DNA of 64,000 nucleotides from Acanthacorydalis orientalis (taxonomy: Eukaryota; Arthropoda; Insecta; Megaloptera; Corydalidae): NCBI GenBank assembly GCA_034766995.1, contig CM068318.1, positions 818,501-882,500 on the forward strand. The letters are read 5' to 3'. Positions 52,942 through 63,955 of the stretch are shown one piece after another (the stretch's first letter is position 1; each line of letters begins with the position of its first letter). The notes beneath the pieces were generated by a model that was not told the origin of the DNA, searched no databases, and saw only the letters and a list, made by a program, of their open reading frames with translations. Position numbers and translations under genes: made by a program.

Positions 52942-52946
<5 letters not shown>
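52615..52946 (+). pseudogene. Mariner (Hsmar1/cecropia-like) fragment: transposase N-terminus plus 3' TIR
   Basis: The plus frame begins YEFKKGW, then after stops and a shift continues WFQKIRTENENFEDEEGR and NDQLKALVESESRTTIREL. This resembles the paired helix-turn-helix region of mariner transposases (SETMAR-type). The DDD catalytic domain is missing: the frame jumps from the HTH end to a 3' TIR reading GGTCATAAACCGCAATTATT, the inverse of TTAG..TTGGT....TAATTGCGGTTT termini. The 5' TIR and first codons are lost. The 3' end touches a TA that begins the (TA)n at 52947. The internal deletion resembles that of the copy at 58720. Confidence 0.75.

Positions 52947-52989
<43 letters not shown>
52947..52989. 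repeat. (TA)n-(GA)n compound at a mariner end
   Basis: 28 bp TA starting at the TA next to the mariner 3' TIR, then about seven GA units. Confidence 0.9.
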
Positions 52990-54207
52990 GAGCTATTTTG
53001 AATATTGTTTCTTTATGTAATAGAAAAAAACTCTATGTAATTGAATGGAAATTAATAATGTCCGTGTTCAATCATTTTTATACTTAGTGTTCTGAATTTC
53101 TCTCTGTTCGTCTTTATTTTTATTATCGATTACTTGTTATGATGAGAGATGAATTATATTCTAATTATTTTGAAGAACAGTAACGCCATGATAATTCTTG
53201 TTTATTCATTGATTTCTCTCATTTTATATGTAAATTATTATAGTATTAAGTCTATATACAGGAAAAGATTTTTGAAAAATTCGGTACGAATATTTATACA
53301 TGCGTCGCTAAAGCTTTAACTGCGAGACTAAAAAAATACATACAAGATATTAGTACGAATTGAAGTGAACAGCCGACGATAAATAAATAAACTGTTCCTC
53401 TTTAATTTATATACGAAAATCATACTAACGACGCCTACTGTAAATCCTATAAGAAATATCCACAAAACAGATTCTTGATACACTGCGAAACGATGAAAAA
53501 TAATTCCAAATCTCATATATTTATGACGCAATCAAACGTCAGAATTCATGATCTTAAAACGTCGTGGGATTTATGTGCGAAATAAAATTTGTACATTTTA
53601 TAGTTTTTATTTTCTGGAGGTGGTGCGAGGAATAAAATAAAAAAAATATATATATGTACGAAAATAGCCGGTTATGACTTCGCCGCCGTGCAGACTAATT
53701 TTTTTACAGCCAAATCGTAAAAAGTGTACGCAATATGCATTTTAATTTTCGTATTACCGATTTTAATTGCATTATCGTGTTCATGTTTATTTGATTTATA
53801 TTTCTCTGTACGCATTCTTGTTTTATTTTTTATTTATTTTACAGTATTATCGGATTTTATTTACGGTTTGACCTGGCGGGATTAATGGAATATATGAGAA
53901 ATGTAGACAGGACATGTTTTAATTATCGTGTCGATCGTCTTAAGTGTTAAAAACATTAACTAGAAGTTTCATCGAATCTATTCCTTCTCAGAGATTCCAT
54001 TTTTTTTATTTACCTTCGTCTTACAATAATATTCATTAACGAGATCGAGACGAATGAAATCTTTTCAAACTGAAAGAACATTTTTTACCAATGTTAAAAG
54101 TATTTAATAAGCTTCACTTTTACAGAATATACATTTATTGTTCATTATTACTTTAAAAATTTACAAGCTGAAAGTTCTGTGGTGAAATGAAACTTTTTTT
54201 ATGTACA

Positions 54208-54211
<4 letters not shown>

Positions 54212-54266
<55 letters not shown>
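54212..54266. repeat. (TA)n
   Basis: Pure 55 bp array. A second array of 26 bp lies at 54552-54577. Confidence 0.93.
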
Positions 54267-54270
<4 letters not shown>

Positions 54271-55394
54271 TGTAAAAGCAATATTTTACTATCCTTCTAT
54301 AGCCCTTTATTCCTATTGATAAATAATAAAATAAAAAACATTTGTTTTATCGAATTGAATTCAGTTAGGGTCAAAAATGTCATTCTCTTAGAAAGTTTCG
54401 AAAACTTCTTTGACATTTATCGTTTATTTTTATCAATATCAATCGATTACGGTGCATTTCTTTGATGGATTTTTGAACAAACTTTGCTTTTATACTTCTC
54501 AAACTATTTACGCACTGTATTTTTTCTAAATAATTAAATAACGCTTCAATGAATATATATATATATATATATATATAAATAAGTGTAAATCGCTGATAAA
54601 ACTATAACAACAATCCCTAACTGATAAACAGTTCTGCGTACATATCTGAAACAGATTATTACAAATATTAAAAAAGTGTCAAGGCTCTATCTAGTGGAAA
54701 AAAAGAGTTTCCCGGAACATTTGTTTATGAACAGGGAAATCGTATATCGCAGTTAAACTTCCTAGATATCTTTAATTGCTCGTTCATTGTTTTCAATCGC
54801 TGGCCAGTTGCAACATTTGATGTTTTTCAGCGGGTAACTGATAAAACGTTGTACGTTTGTAACAGTTCGATAACACTATTTGTAAAGTTTTTTGACATGC
54901 TATCGTTAAAATTATATTAAATAAAAACTGGCATAGTGCTGATTGTTCGACGTTTTTATAAAAGCTGTCGGCTTTTTTCCGATTTGTTCGTTTTCTCCTT
55001 TTCAAATTACCATTTGATTTGTTGGATGAAAAATATAGTTCGGTTTAATTAACAATCCATTTTTGTTTGTTAATAAACATTTTTTTAAAAAAAAACTAGG
55101 ACGCTCCGCACCCAACGAGAGAAAGGTTGCGTTTCCGTTCGACCCACTCCTAACAAATAACAGAATTTAACAAATTATACACACAAATATCCGTGTAAAA
55201 TGTAAGATTTAAAATCTTTAATGAAAAAGTTTATAAAAATTAACATAATGAAATACAATGTTAAAATGTTTATTAACAATTTTTTTACTCCAAACTTCAG
55301 TAAATATAATATTTTGAATAAATTCCTTATCAGTTTTCCACTGAAATCGTATACACTCAATCGTTGTAAGCTATTAAATAGAACACTGATCATA

Positions 55395-55435
55395 TGACTG
55401 ATATCAGTCAGTCACATCAGAGACCATGCGGTCTC
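55395..55435. repeat. Two adjacent inverted repeats
   Basis: TGACTGATATCAGTCA (55395-55410) is a perfect 16 bp palindrome. Ten bases later GAGACC-ATGC-GGTCTC (55420-55435) forms a perfect 6 bp stem with a 4 base loop. They lie about 95 bp before the family A mariner at 55530. Confidence 0.6.
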
Positions 55436-55529
55436 CATCAGCTAATCAGTACACAAATAAAAATTATTTGGCGACAACAAGACTGGTTTTTATTAATAGA
55501 GAGAAACTGATTATATAATATATGAAGTA

Positions 55530-55666
55530 TTAGGTGTAAAAATGAATGTATTCAATTGAATCAATATCATAACTCTGTTTTAAATTGAATCTATTATAAA
55601 ATATATATAAAAATATTATTTTCTCGTCATTTGTGGATTTTGGAGTGCCAAAATTAAAATTTAAGA

Positions 55667-55724
<58 letters not shown>

Positions 55725-56082
55725 CCAAGCAATTGGCATAAACTGACAAAACAGTAGTAAACTGATGAGATCCGAAAAGTAGTATATTAGGTATTGCATG
55801 TTTTTCACATTTCAGTTGAATGGTTTGTTAAGCTTTAGACGAAAGTGTTGTAGTGCATAAAATATGTAAAATGTTCTAAGACAGTGGAAGAGAAGGAAAA
55901 AACGCATTGACAACTTCATCGACTCAAAGCCGTCATCTTTTTTTCGACATGGGAATCGTCTTTGATTTGACAAATAAAGTAAAGTTATACACAATAATTG
56001 AAGATATTTTGAGTATTGAGATGTATTCCATATTCCGTAAACATTTGTTTCTATATAAAAGGCACCGAATTAGTTTGTGAAA

Positions 56083-56086
<4 letters not shown>
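55530..56086 (+). mobile_element. Family A mariner derivative carrying an internal (TA)n
   Basis: TA (55528-55529) precedes TTAGGTGTAAAAATGAATG, and the right end GGCACCGAATTAGTTTGTG closes at ACTAA before TA (56087-56088). Relative to the 34655 copy it carries a 50 bp (TA)n at 55671-55720, where the other copies have only ACTATATATC. The plus-strand remnant of the C-terminus includes FIDSKPSSFFR-like sequence near 55915-55950, but LPDR is lost. The right TA target site merges into a further (TA)n array. Confidence 0.75.
55671..55720. repeat. (TA)n inside a family A mariner
   Basis: 50 bp array at a site that is only TATATAT or less in sister copies. Confidence 0.93.

Positions 56087-56124
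<38 letters not shown>
56086..56124. repeat. (TA)n at a mariner right end
   Basis: 39 bp array including the TA flanking the 55530-56086 element. Confidence 0.9.
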
Positions 56125-56130
<6 letters not shown>

Positions 56131-56369
56131 CAATGTCGACTATATGAAGATCAAAATACACAAATACTTTCTTCAGTGGCCGTACGTACATAACACTGGA
56201 TCATATACCAAATATCAATGTGAATATATTATGTGCTGTACGACTGGCTCTAATATTTTTTCATCATGTCAGCAATGTGACAGCACCACCATTTTACACA
56301 TAACCGAAACATATTTTCTTTTACTTTATGTACATTAATCTTTCATATGTTATGTGTTTTACCGGGAAA

Positions 56370-56372
<3 letters not shown>

Positions 56373-56405
<33 letters not shown>
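56373..56405. repeat. (TA)n
   Basis: Pure 33 bp array. Confidence 0.9.
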
Positions 56406-56408
<3 letters not shown>

Positions 56409-56513
56409 TGTCATAAAAATCGAAGAAAAAGTGTTGCTTATACTTAGATAAAAAATATTATTTATTACATATTGACTTGTATAAATAATCGTTTACTTTA
56501 GTGACTTATACTG

Positions 56514-56524
56514 TATATATGTAT

Positions 56525-56578
<54 letters not shown>

Positions 56579-56587
56579 GTATATATA
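56514..56587. repeat. Interrupted (TA)n
   Basis: Two TG/CA-broken edges around a pure core at 56529-56571. Confidence 0.9.
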
Positions 56588-56603
56588 AAGAGAAGTACAC
56601 TGT

Positions 56604-56765
56604 TTTGACACTGTGAGTAAATTCTATTTCACAAATGAAATTTTCATTCGCCCAACTCAACTATAAAGAAAGTTTCTGTTCGAAAATATTCAGTAATTGA
56701 TTATTAATCGTTTTTGATTGCAGTGATGGTCGCATTTCGATTACAAGTCAATCATTCATTTTCAG
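56604..56765 (+). repeat. Foldback-family repeat, long forward arm
   Basis: TTTTGACACTGTGAGTAAAT, TTTCACAAATGAAATTTTCA, GTTCGAAAATATTCAGTAAT, TGATTATTAATCGTTTTTGA and GTCGCATTTCGATTACAAGT keep the full outer-to-inner order. Confidence 0.6.
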
Positions 56766-57645
56766 ATCACTAGGACATTAATTACATTTTTTTAATAATT
56801 AAAAAAAAAATATTTTGAGAATACGATTTCAATTTATAAAAGATTCGATCTTTCAGTACTTTGATCTTCTGATGGGAATTAAAATGTACATAAGCAATAT
56901 TGAAAGAGAACTAAAAATCATTTATTGGAATATTTTTAATCAGAAAATTCTATGTGGTTTCTGTATTGTGATTTTTCTTGATTTCTTTGGAAAAAAGGGA
57001 CTAGTCTTATAATCGGGGTCGTCTTACATTCAAGCTAATACGGTAATGGTTGAAAATATGTGAATTTGAGCTGTTCAACAATTCAATAAGAAGCTCAAAA
57101 AAAGTCTTCCTTGTTAAAAGTTTTCTATTCCTCACACTCCATAGAAGATATCGTACGACGTAACGCGCGCAACAAAATCTATATTTCCTTATAATTATCG
57201 ATGGAGCTGAACTTGTTCCATCGTGTCTCCTGCCTCACACGTCCGACACATTTCAATGGATGTTCAATCAGTGCGAATATTCGAACACTCATTGAATATT
57301 TGTTGTGTGGTACACACATAACATGTACATCTCTACACACAAACACACACACACATAGTGGAAAAATATATAGAGACATCCAAACGCACGGCAACGACCT
57401 CACAGACGTGGAAACATCGCATCACACCGGAACGAAGTAACTTCTATGTCAGCGTCATAGTCGTTGCGGACGTGGGACAAACTTTTCATATAAATTATGC
57501 GCGTGCTGATTCATAGTCGGCAACTTGCCGACGGAGACGATACCGACGCTCGGAACGATTTCTCTTTTCGGATACATTTCATGAACTTTGTGTTTTCTAG
57601 ACATTCGTGAATTTGTATCCGTTGAGAATATGTGTGTGCGCGCAC

Positions 57646-57652
<7 letters not shown>

Positions 57653-57700
<48 letters not shown>
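57653..57700. repeat. (TG)n-(TA)n compound
   Basis: TGTGTGTGCGCGCACATGTG precedes 48 bp of TA. The CG/CA part is self-complementary. Confidence 0.9.
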
Positions 57701-57703
<3 letters not shown>

Positions 57704-58415
57704 GGGAAGATTTGCGTTTTGTGTAACGCACGGAATGATAGATATCCATGTAGACGGTGTCAACATTACGTACGCATAAAAAGAAGTAATGTTATATTTA
57801 AAAGAAAATGATGTTGATTGATTAAAGTGCTGGAGGGCAATTGGAACGTTTTATTTATGACATGTTAAATCGGTGGAGATGTATCAACGGATCAGGTTCA
57901 TTAGTCGACGGATATTCGGAAATTTTTAAATCTCTTTGGGTATAGATTTTGTTCTTAAATGCATCTGAGACAAATATTAATACAATTAAGTATATATCAA
58001 TCCGTGGGTTTTAGTAACTTATAAGCAGGGTCGGATCTGTATGGAAACTAGTGAAGCTTAAGGTTAAGTTCCCCGCTTTGTAAGGAACCCCGGAATGAAT
58101 GAAAATGAAAAAAATGCTTTGTACAAATATATAAAATATGTCAAAAGATAAATTTGTCTAACAACAACATTGTTTGCCATTTTTTTCATTTTGAATTCGG
58201 TTGTATTTGAAGCGATTGTAGCAGTTACTTAAATAGTTTTAAGTATTTTTTTGAGAAACATGAAAATAATGTAAGAAAATGCTTCAACAATAACCGGATA
58301 AAATGCCAAGAAATGCCATAAATTAGACAATTTTTTTCTGTCAATATTTCGAAATGTTCTTCCGACAAAAAATATACATATTCTCGGATTTTATAGTTAA
58401 TATATGGACAAATAA

Positions 58416-58652
58416 ATGATTGATATTTTTCCAAATCTGACAACGATTCTGAAAACTTACATGACGCCACCTATTACGAGTTGCAAAACCGAGAGGAATT
58501 TTTCCAAATTGTCTTTAATTGAAAATAAATTTCGATCTCAGATTCGCGAGGAGAGATTGAATTTTCTTTCCATTTTATCTATTGAAGCAGATATAACAAG
58601 GTCGTTATCTTACAGGGATGCAATAAGAGAGTATATCGATCAAAAAATCTGA
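58416..58652 (+). pseudogene. hAT transposase C-terminal dimerisation region
   Basis: The frame reads IFPNLTTILKTYMTPPITS, then CKTERNFSKLSLIENKFRS, then EERLNFLSILSIEADITR. This matches the hAT C-terminal family dimerisation domain, whose usual core is FPNL..AL.I.LT.PV..ASAERSFSKL.LIK..LRS.M.QERL..LA.LSIE. The 78-residue block is open and ends with a natural stop, but no DDE core precedes it: upstream 58130-58400 has stops in this frame and no recognisable motifs. It is a remnant of a larger transposase of the zinc-finger MYM/DUF4371-associated type. Confidence 0.8.
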
Positions 58653-58719
58653 TAAAAAGAAGTTCTATAATTTTGTTAATTTTCTAATAAATACATATTT
58701 TTTTTCTATTTGTGTAATA

Positions 58720-59304
58720 TTAGATTGGTAGAACAATAATTGCAGTTTATGACCTTCCAATACATGTCAAGCTTTTTTGATTATTCCTATCTGTTTCAAG
58801 TGGTCCAGAACTATTAGATGACTAACGCCTAACTTTTGTGAAAATTCTTGAATTATTGTGCGTGATTCTGATTCAACTAATACCTTCAGTTGGTAGTTAT
58901 GAACTGCAGAAGAACTCACAAGACCTTCTTCTTCATCTTCAAGACTCTCGTCCGCAGCACGAAATTTTTGGAAACATCATTGTACCGTACGTTTCTTAAC
59001 AATACTTACAGCAAAAGCATCGTGTATTTCACGAGCAATTTCTGCTGCTTCACAACCACCCGATTTGAACTCATACAAAAAATTTGCTCTTATCTGCTTT
59101 TTTTCCATTTTTAATTCAATAGTTCAATAGTTTAATTCGAAGTAAAATTAATAATAAAACCAAAGTCGATGTTACCGAAAAACTGACCGAAAAATGCCCT
59201 TTAAGATGATATTAACATGAACACGATGAAATGACACTTCAATTGAAAAAAATAACGTTAGAATCAAGAAAACAGAAACCGCAATTATTTTCCTATCAAA
59301 CTAA
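58720..59304 (-). mobile_element. Internally deleted mariner, TIR to TIR, 585 bp
   Basis: The left terminus TTAGATTGGTAGAACAATAA and the right terminus (minus strand) TTAGTTTGATAGGAAAATAA both continue into TTGC(A/G)GTTT. Each is bordered by TA (58718-58719 and 59305-59306), the mariner target site. The termini resemble those of Hsmar1/MADE1-type mariners (cecropia group). The element keeps only the N-terminal third of its transposase. It sits inside the hAT remnant and is therefore younger. Confidence 0.88.
58770..59108 (-). pseudogene. N-terminal mariner transposase remnant inside the 585 bp element
   Basis: The Met at 59108 starts MEKKQIRANFLYEFKSGG, then EAAEIAREIHDAF, and a TGA replaces the Trp of the W.FQKFR motif. 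After the stop comes CFQKFRAADESLEDEE, then QLKVLVESESRT, then a second helix-turn-helix ending VLDHLKQIGIIKKA. This is the usual DNA-binding half of mariner transposase. It then runs straight into the 3' TIR, so the catalytic D,D,D domain is absent and the protein could at most bind TIRs. Confidence 0.8.
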
Positions 59305-59620
59305 TAATTAAAATGCACAAACTCGATTCGGTTTTTGGGCACTGTGCTGTACCGCTGAATTAGTGAAGATTGATAGATAAATTGTTAGTTTAAAAAAATG
59401 TTAAATCATCTTAAACAGTCCGATAAAACTGTAATAAATGAAAACATTAATATTAAAATACGTTTCACTTTTAAATATATAGTTAGGTTTGTCATACCTT
59501 CTACAAATTATTATTTATGGATACAAACGTTTGTTCAGGAAGGTAATTTTTTATATTTTATTTAGCTGGAGCACTTGTTATAAAAGTAAATTTCCTTTTT
59601 CATACAAGTTCAAGGCTATG

Positions 59621-59655
59621 TATATATATATATATATATATATATACGTGTGTGT
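59621..59655. repeat. (TA)n-(TG)n compound
   Basis: 26 bp TA then four to five TG units. Confidence 0.85.
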
Positions 59656-60045
59656 GTTTGTGGTTAGTATATCTTGTCAGAATAGACACACATAAAATGT
59701 TAGCAACCATTTCAATGTTTCTCATTGCGCGAGAATAATTTCCGTGAAAAATGTAATTTTCACCAGTTCATGTATGAACGTACATTTATTTTCATAAGAC
59801 AAAACCGAAAAATATGAGTCGTGTTTTTATCATCTACGACGTGATACTACGTAATAACCACTCGGCAGACGGTTAAAGAAAGACAAGATGAAAGAAACAA
59901 GAAGTGTAAATGACAGTTAAACAAGAACCAATATTATTTATGGAATGGTGTAAGGATGACGCGGGAGCAGGAAACGATGCAAAAATATTAACGACGCACA
60001 GGACCGGAGTAAGGGATGCGCCACAGGTGTATGGCACGTGGATAA

Positions 60046-60046
<1 letters not shown>

Positions 60047-60085
<39 letters not shown>
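60047..60085. repeat. (TA)n-(TG)n compound
   Basis: 21 bp TA then nine TG units. Confidence 0.9.
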
Positions 60086-60754
60086 AATTTATTATCTTTC
60101 GAAACAAAAACTATAGATTATGAAATAAATATTGTCTGCAAAATATATGAAAAGTTGGAAATATTATTAAACCGCTTAGAATAAAAAATATATAATTGTA
60201 AAAAAAGAACAATTTGTTCATTATTTATCAGTCACGAATAAATTCGATCGGTATTTGTTTTGTTTTCTTTATAAATATTTTAAAAAATATTCAATTCTTA
60301 ATACTCAGTTTAATAAGGGAAGCAATGGCATGGATTGAGTCAACAGTATGAAATCATTGTTGTTAGAAAGAAATTCCTGACAATATGTCTAAATTCATGT
60401 TAGAAAATGAATCATTTTTTCGCACGAAAACCATTTTGGTATGATTTGGATGATCTAAAAAGAATTAATTTATGAAAATCATTGTCAATACAATTATTTT
60501 CTCGAGCACAATAATTTTTATAATTATTTAATAATCATACTTTTCCTTCTGTCAAATTCTTCAACACGTTCTGTTCTTTTAATGAAAATGTCGATATTAT
60601 ATTTTTGATTAATATAATCAACAAAACGGTTTTGAGAAATATATAACTACAATTAAGAGAAAATATCTACGTTTCGATATCTATGATTAATAACTATATG
60701 CTTATATTTACAGACATTTAAAAATTATTCTTTCTGTTTCCAAAGAGATACAAA

Positions 60755-60794
60755 TATATGTATATAAATATATATATATATATATATATACATA

Positions 60795-60842
<48 letters not shown>
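60755..60842. repeat. Interrupted (TA)n
   Basis: Two TA blocks separated by CATATATTTA, ending in AAAGGAGAG. Confidence 0.9.
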
Positions 60843-60845
<3 letters not shown>

Positions 60846-61032
60846 GAGAGAGGAATGAAACTGAAAGCTTTTTTTAACGTATTAATCATTTTATATACAG
60901 CTTGTAACTATTGAAATATATTACAAAAATATTTTTGTACGTTGTATATATTTTTTTTTATTTCGTATAGAAAATATATCAGATTAAAATATATTACTTT
61001 ATATCAGATTATCGTATTTTATACAGAGACAA

Positions 61033-61034
<2 letters not shown>

Positions 61035-61085
<51 letters not shown>
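61035..61085. repeat. (TA)n
   Basis: Pure 51 bp array. Confidence 0.93.
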
Positions 61086-61089
<4 letters not shown>

Positions 61090-61195
61090 TTGATTGTAAC
61101 TGAGATTAAATAAAATGAACTCTGAATACAAACAAAATGGAAACAAGTATTAGGGAACTAAAATCAAATGTTGTATCTCTTATATGTATTTCCGC

Positions 61196-61199
<4 letters not shown>

Positions 61200-61265
<66 letters not shown>

Positions 61266-61274
61266 TATATTATA
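61200..61274. repeat. (TA)n
   Basis: 75 bp with one AC step near its right end. Confidence 0.93.
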
Positions 61275-61458
61275 GATGCTTTTATCCGATTTACAAATAT
61301 TACATTAAAGAATAAGTTCAAAAAGAGCTGCAATTGGAACAAACAATTTTTTAGCATTGAACAAAACTTGCTTTTGCTTCATTCATGTTTAGGACAATTT
61401 TTTGACTGGCATCATCTATTTTTTCTATCTTCTTTTGTAGCTGTTCCGGAGTACTTGC

Positions 61459-61461
<3 letters not shown>

Positions 61462-61513
<52 letters not shown>

Positions 61514-61526
61514 ATATATACACACA
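61462..61526. repeat. (TA)n-(CA)n
   Basis: TA with one phase slip (ATTATA) at 61501 and a short CACACA end. Confidence 0.92.
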
Positions 61527-61937
61527 TTCGAATAGCATATAAAAATAATACAAAGATTATCTAATTTATCTGAATGAATACGACATTTATTTGTTATACA
61601 AGTTAATTATAATAATTTATTGTTGAAAATAGCGAGAATAAATAAATTACAGTAGTTCTCTCTTCAGTGAAGTCCATACCTTAATGTTACTATTAATAGC
61701 ATATGCGTACGATAGAGTTATTTATAGAACTATTTTCAGAATTTAGCAATGCTTTGAATGTTATATATATTTAAAAATTTACACAACATTGTAGGTTGCG
61801 ATTTTGTTAATCACATTATTAAATGTTATTGACATTTAAAGAGAAAAGCACCTTGAAGACGATATAAGTATAGATATATAATAAGAAAAATGTCTTATGG
61901 AAAATGCCGAGTGAATTATTTAGTATTTAGTGGGATA

Positions 61938-61941
<4 letters not shown>

Positions 61942-61983
<42 letters not shown>
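61942..61983. repeat. (TA)n
   Basis: Pure 42 bp array. Confidence 0.92.
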
Positions 61984-61986
<3 letters not shown>

Positions 61987-62730
61987 AGTATGTGTGTGCA
62001 GGTGTGCAAGTCTGCATACCTTATCAGTTTCTATAGCAATATTTTTCAAATTTAGCATCGTTGAGTATATTTCGAACATATTTGTTCATGTCTAGACAAA
62101 ATTGTAATTTCGTCCGATCCGGAAAAAAAGATAGAAAAAAAGTACAGCACCGTCGCGTGGCTCGAGAGCCATAACTAATGCCGGTTCTGAAAAACGACGT
62201 GGCGAAGGTCGCGCAGGAGCATTTTACGTCCACGCGTCTCTGGCGACTGGATGTTGCCGCTGCAAGAAGAGGGAATCAGGGTCGGCAGCAGAACGAACAG
62301 TGTTATTTATTGCACGCACGCGTACCCATCCGTACACGTGAGTCGAGGACGTACCGACATAACTTTCGTCCCGCCGCCGAAAACTTTTTATATATGAAAT
62401 TGTTATTTGTGCGGTTTTCAGTCGGCTTGCTTTTCAATTTTAACTTTCGCCACCGCAACGACCATACAAGTATATAATATTTTCTTTTGGGGTAATACAC
62501 AAAAATATGTACACTTGTGTGTGTGTGTTGTTCAATTTCGTAGTTCAGAAATGTAAAATTATTCAATATTTTTCCTGTAGGGTACTTTTTTTCCGTTTGT
62601 TTGAAACATATTTGCCTTTTTTTCTGATAAAGATTTGTTTCGGAATTCTGAACGAGGCTCGACGAATTCTCTCGAATTTTTTAGCGGAATACTAAAAGAC
62701 CTCTGCTGTATACAAGTCTAGCCATCCACG

Positions 62731-62764
62731 TATATATATATATATATATATATAGAAAGAGAGA

Positions 62765-62852
<88 letters not shown>

Positions 62853-62865
62853 AGAGAGAGAGAGA
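62731..62865. repeat. Higher-order (TA)n-(GA)n array
   Basis: Two repeats of a (TA)n block followed by GAAAGAGAGAG, with a single GA step at 62811. It is built from two similar compound blocks. Confidence 0.92.
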
Positions 62866-63812
62866 AACTGTTTTAAATAAAAACAGATACATATTCTCAT
62901 CCTTCTCAATACAAGTATCAGCGCTCACAAATTTATTTCATATTTTATATTACTTATTCTATTGATCGGTAATTAATTACACAATATTTGAAATTAATAA
63001 TATTTTTTATCCAAATTCTCAACATTGATAATTATTGCATTTTTAATTTTTCAATTTGATTGAAAAAGTATCTTATTAATGTATTATTGAATTTCTTTTT
63101 GTTTATAACTCAATCTTCTATGCAGATATTTCGATAGAAAACAGATACAAGAACTATTTGTACAGATTTAAGAATGAACTTAAATCGTTGTGTCTCTGCA
63201 TTTTGACTGCAAACATTTTTATCAAATTTAAGACTTAATTTCGAATATTGATGAACTAGAGAGTTTAAAATGTACTTTAATCTATTAAACATGGAAAATT
63301 CATCGAATAAGTTCCTAAGTAATTTTTATTGAAGCCTGAAAGTTATTATATAAGTTTCTTATGTATGTAATTGTACAAAACTCTTCGTACAAGTTTACTA
63401 TGCGACTAACCTGTCAAATAGATCATTGATTCATTCTATTTGAAACAAATTGATGGTTTATTGATATTTATCTTAGTTTAAATACTAATTAACCATTTAT
63501 CTGCAGTTTATTATATAATTTGTGTGGTGGTGTTTTAATATTAACTCTACAGATCAAAATAATACCTGTTTTATTATAAAACATTGCTAGAATTTTATCT
63601 CGGTTTGAAAGTTGCCAAAAGTTAATTACAAACTATTGAATTTTCAATAGAAACTAACGAAACATTATTCTCTTTGTAAAAAGAATAACTAATTGAAAAT
63701 TTAAAAGGAGGTTTATCTTTGAAAACAATTATATGTAATAGATGGAAGAAATATATTTTGTAAAATATATATGATATGATTCACTTAACAGTCATGAATG
63801 ATCGAAGAAATC

Positions 63813-63816
<4 letters not shown>

Positions 63817-63865
<49 letters not shown>
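63817..63865. repeat. (TA)n
   Basis: Pure 49 bp array. Confidence 0.93.
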
Positions 63866-63867
<2 letters not shown>

Positions 63868-63955
63868 GAATTGTATATAGAAAATATTATAAAGTTTATC
63901 GAATTTAACTTAATGTTTAAGGCATTTATTACCACTGTTTCCATCTAATTATTTA

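Larger units (their letters stand above)
58026..59375 (+). mobile_element. Decayed hAT transposon interrupted by the mariner
   Basis: The left end CAGGGTCGGATCTGTATGG resembles hAT termini (CAGGG-C-GGATC...). The right end is tentative: after the mariner, sequence with CTCGATTCGGTTTTTGGGC and GTGAAGATTGATAG resembles the decayed G/C-rich 3' end of such elements. Removing the 585 bp mariner leaves about 765 bp, so most of the transposase is deleted. No convincing 8 bp target duplication remains. Confidence 0.5.

Noticed and set aside
61137..61535. A 132-residue plus-strand frame, and similar frames elsewhere (5593, 17608, 25180, 45057, 57455, 62692)
   Set aside because: Their length comes from (TA)n read as Tyr-Ile repeats, which contain no stops. 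The parts outside the arrays show no domain.
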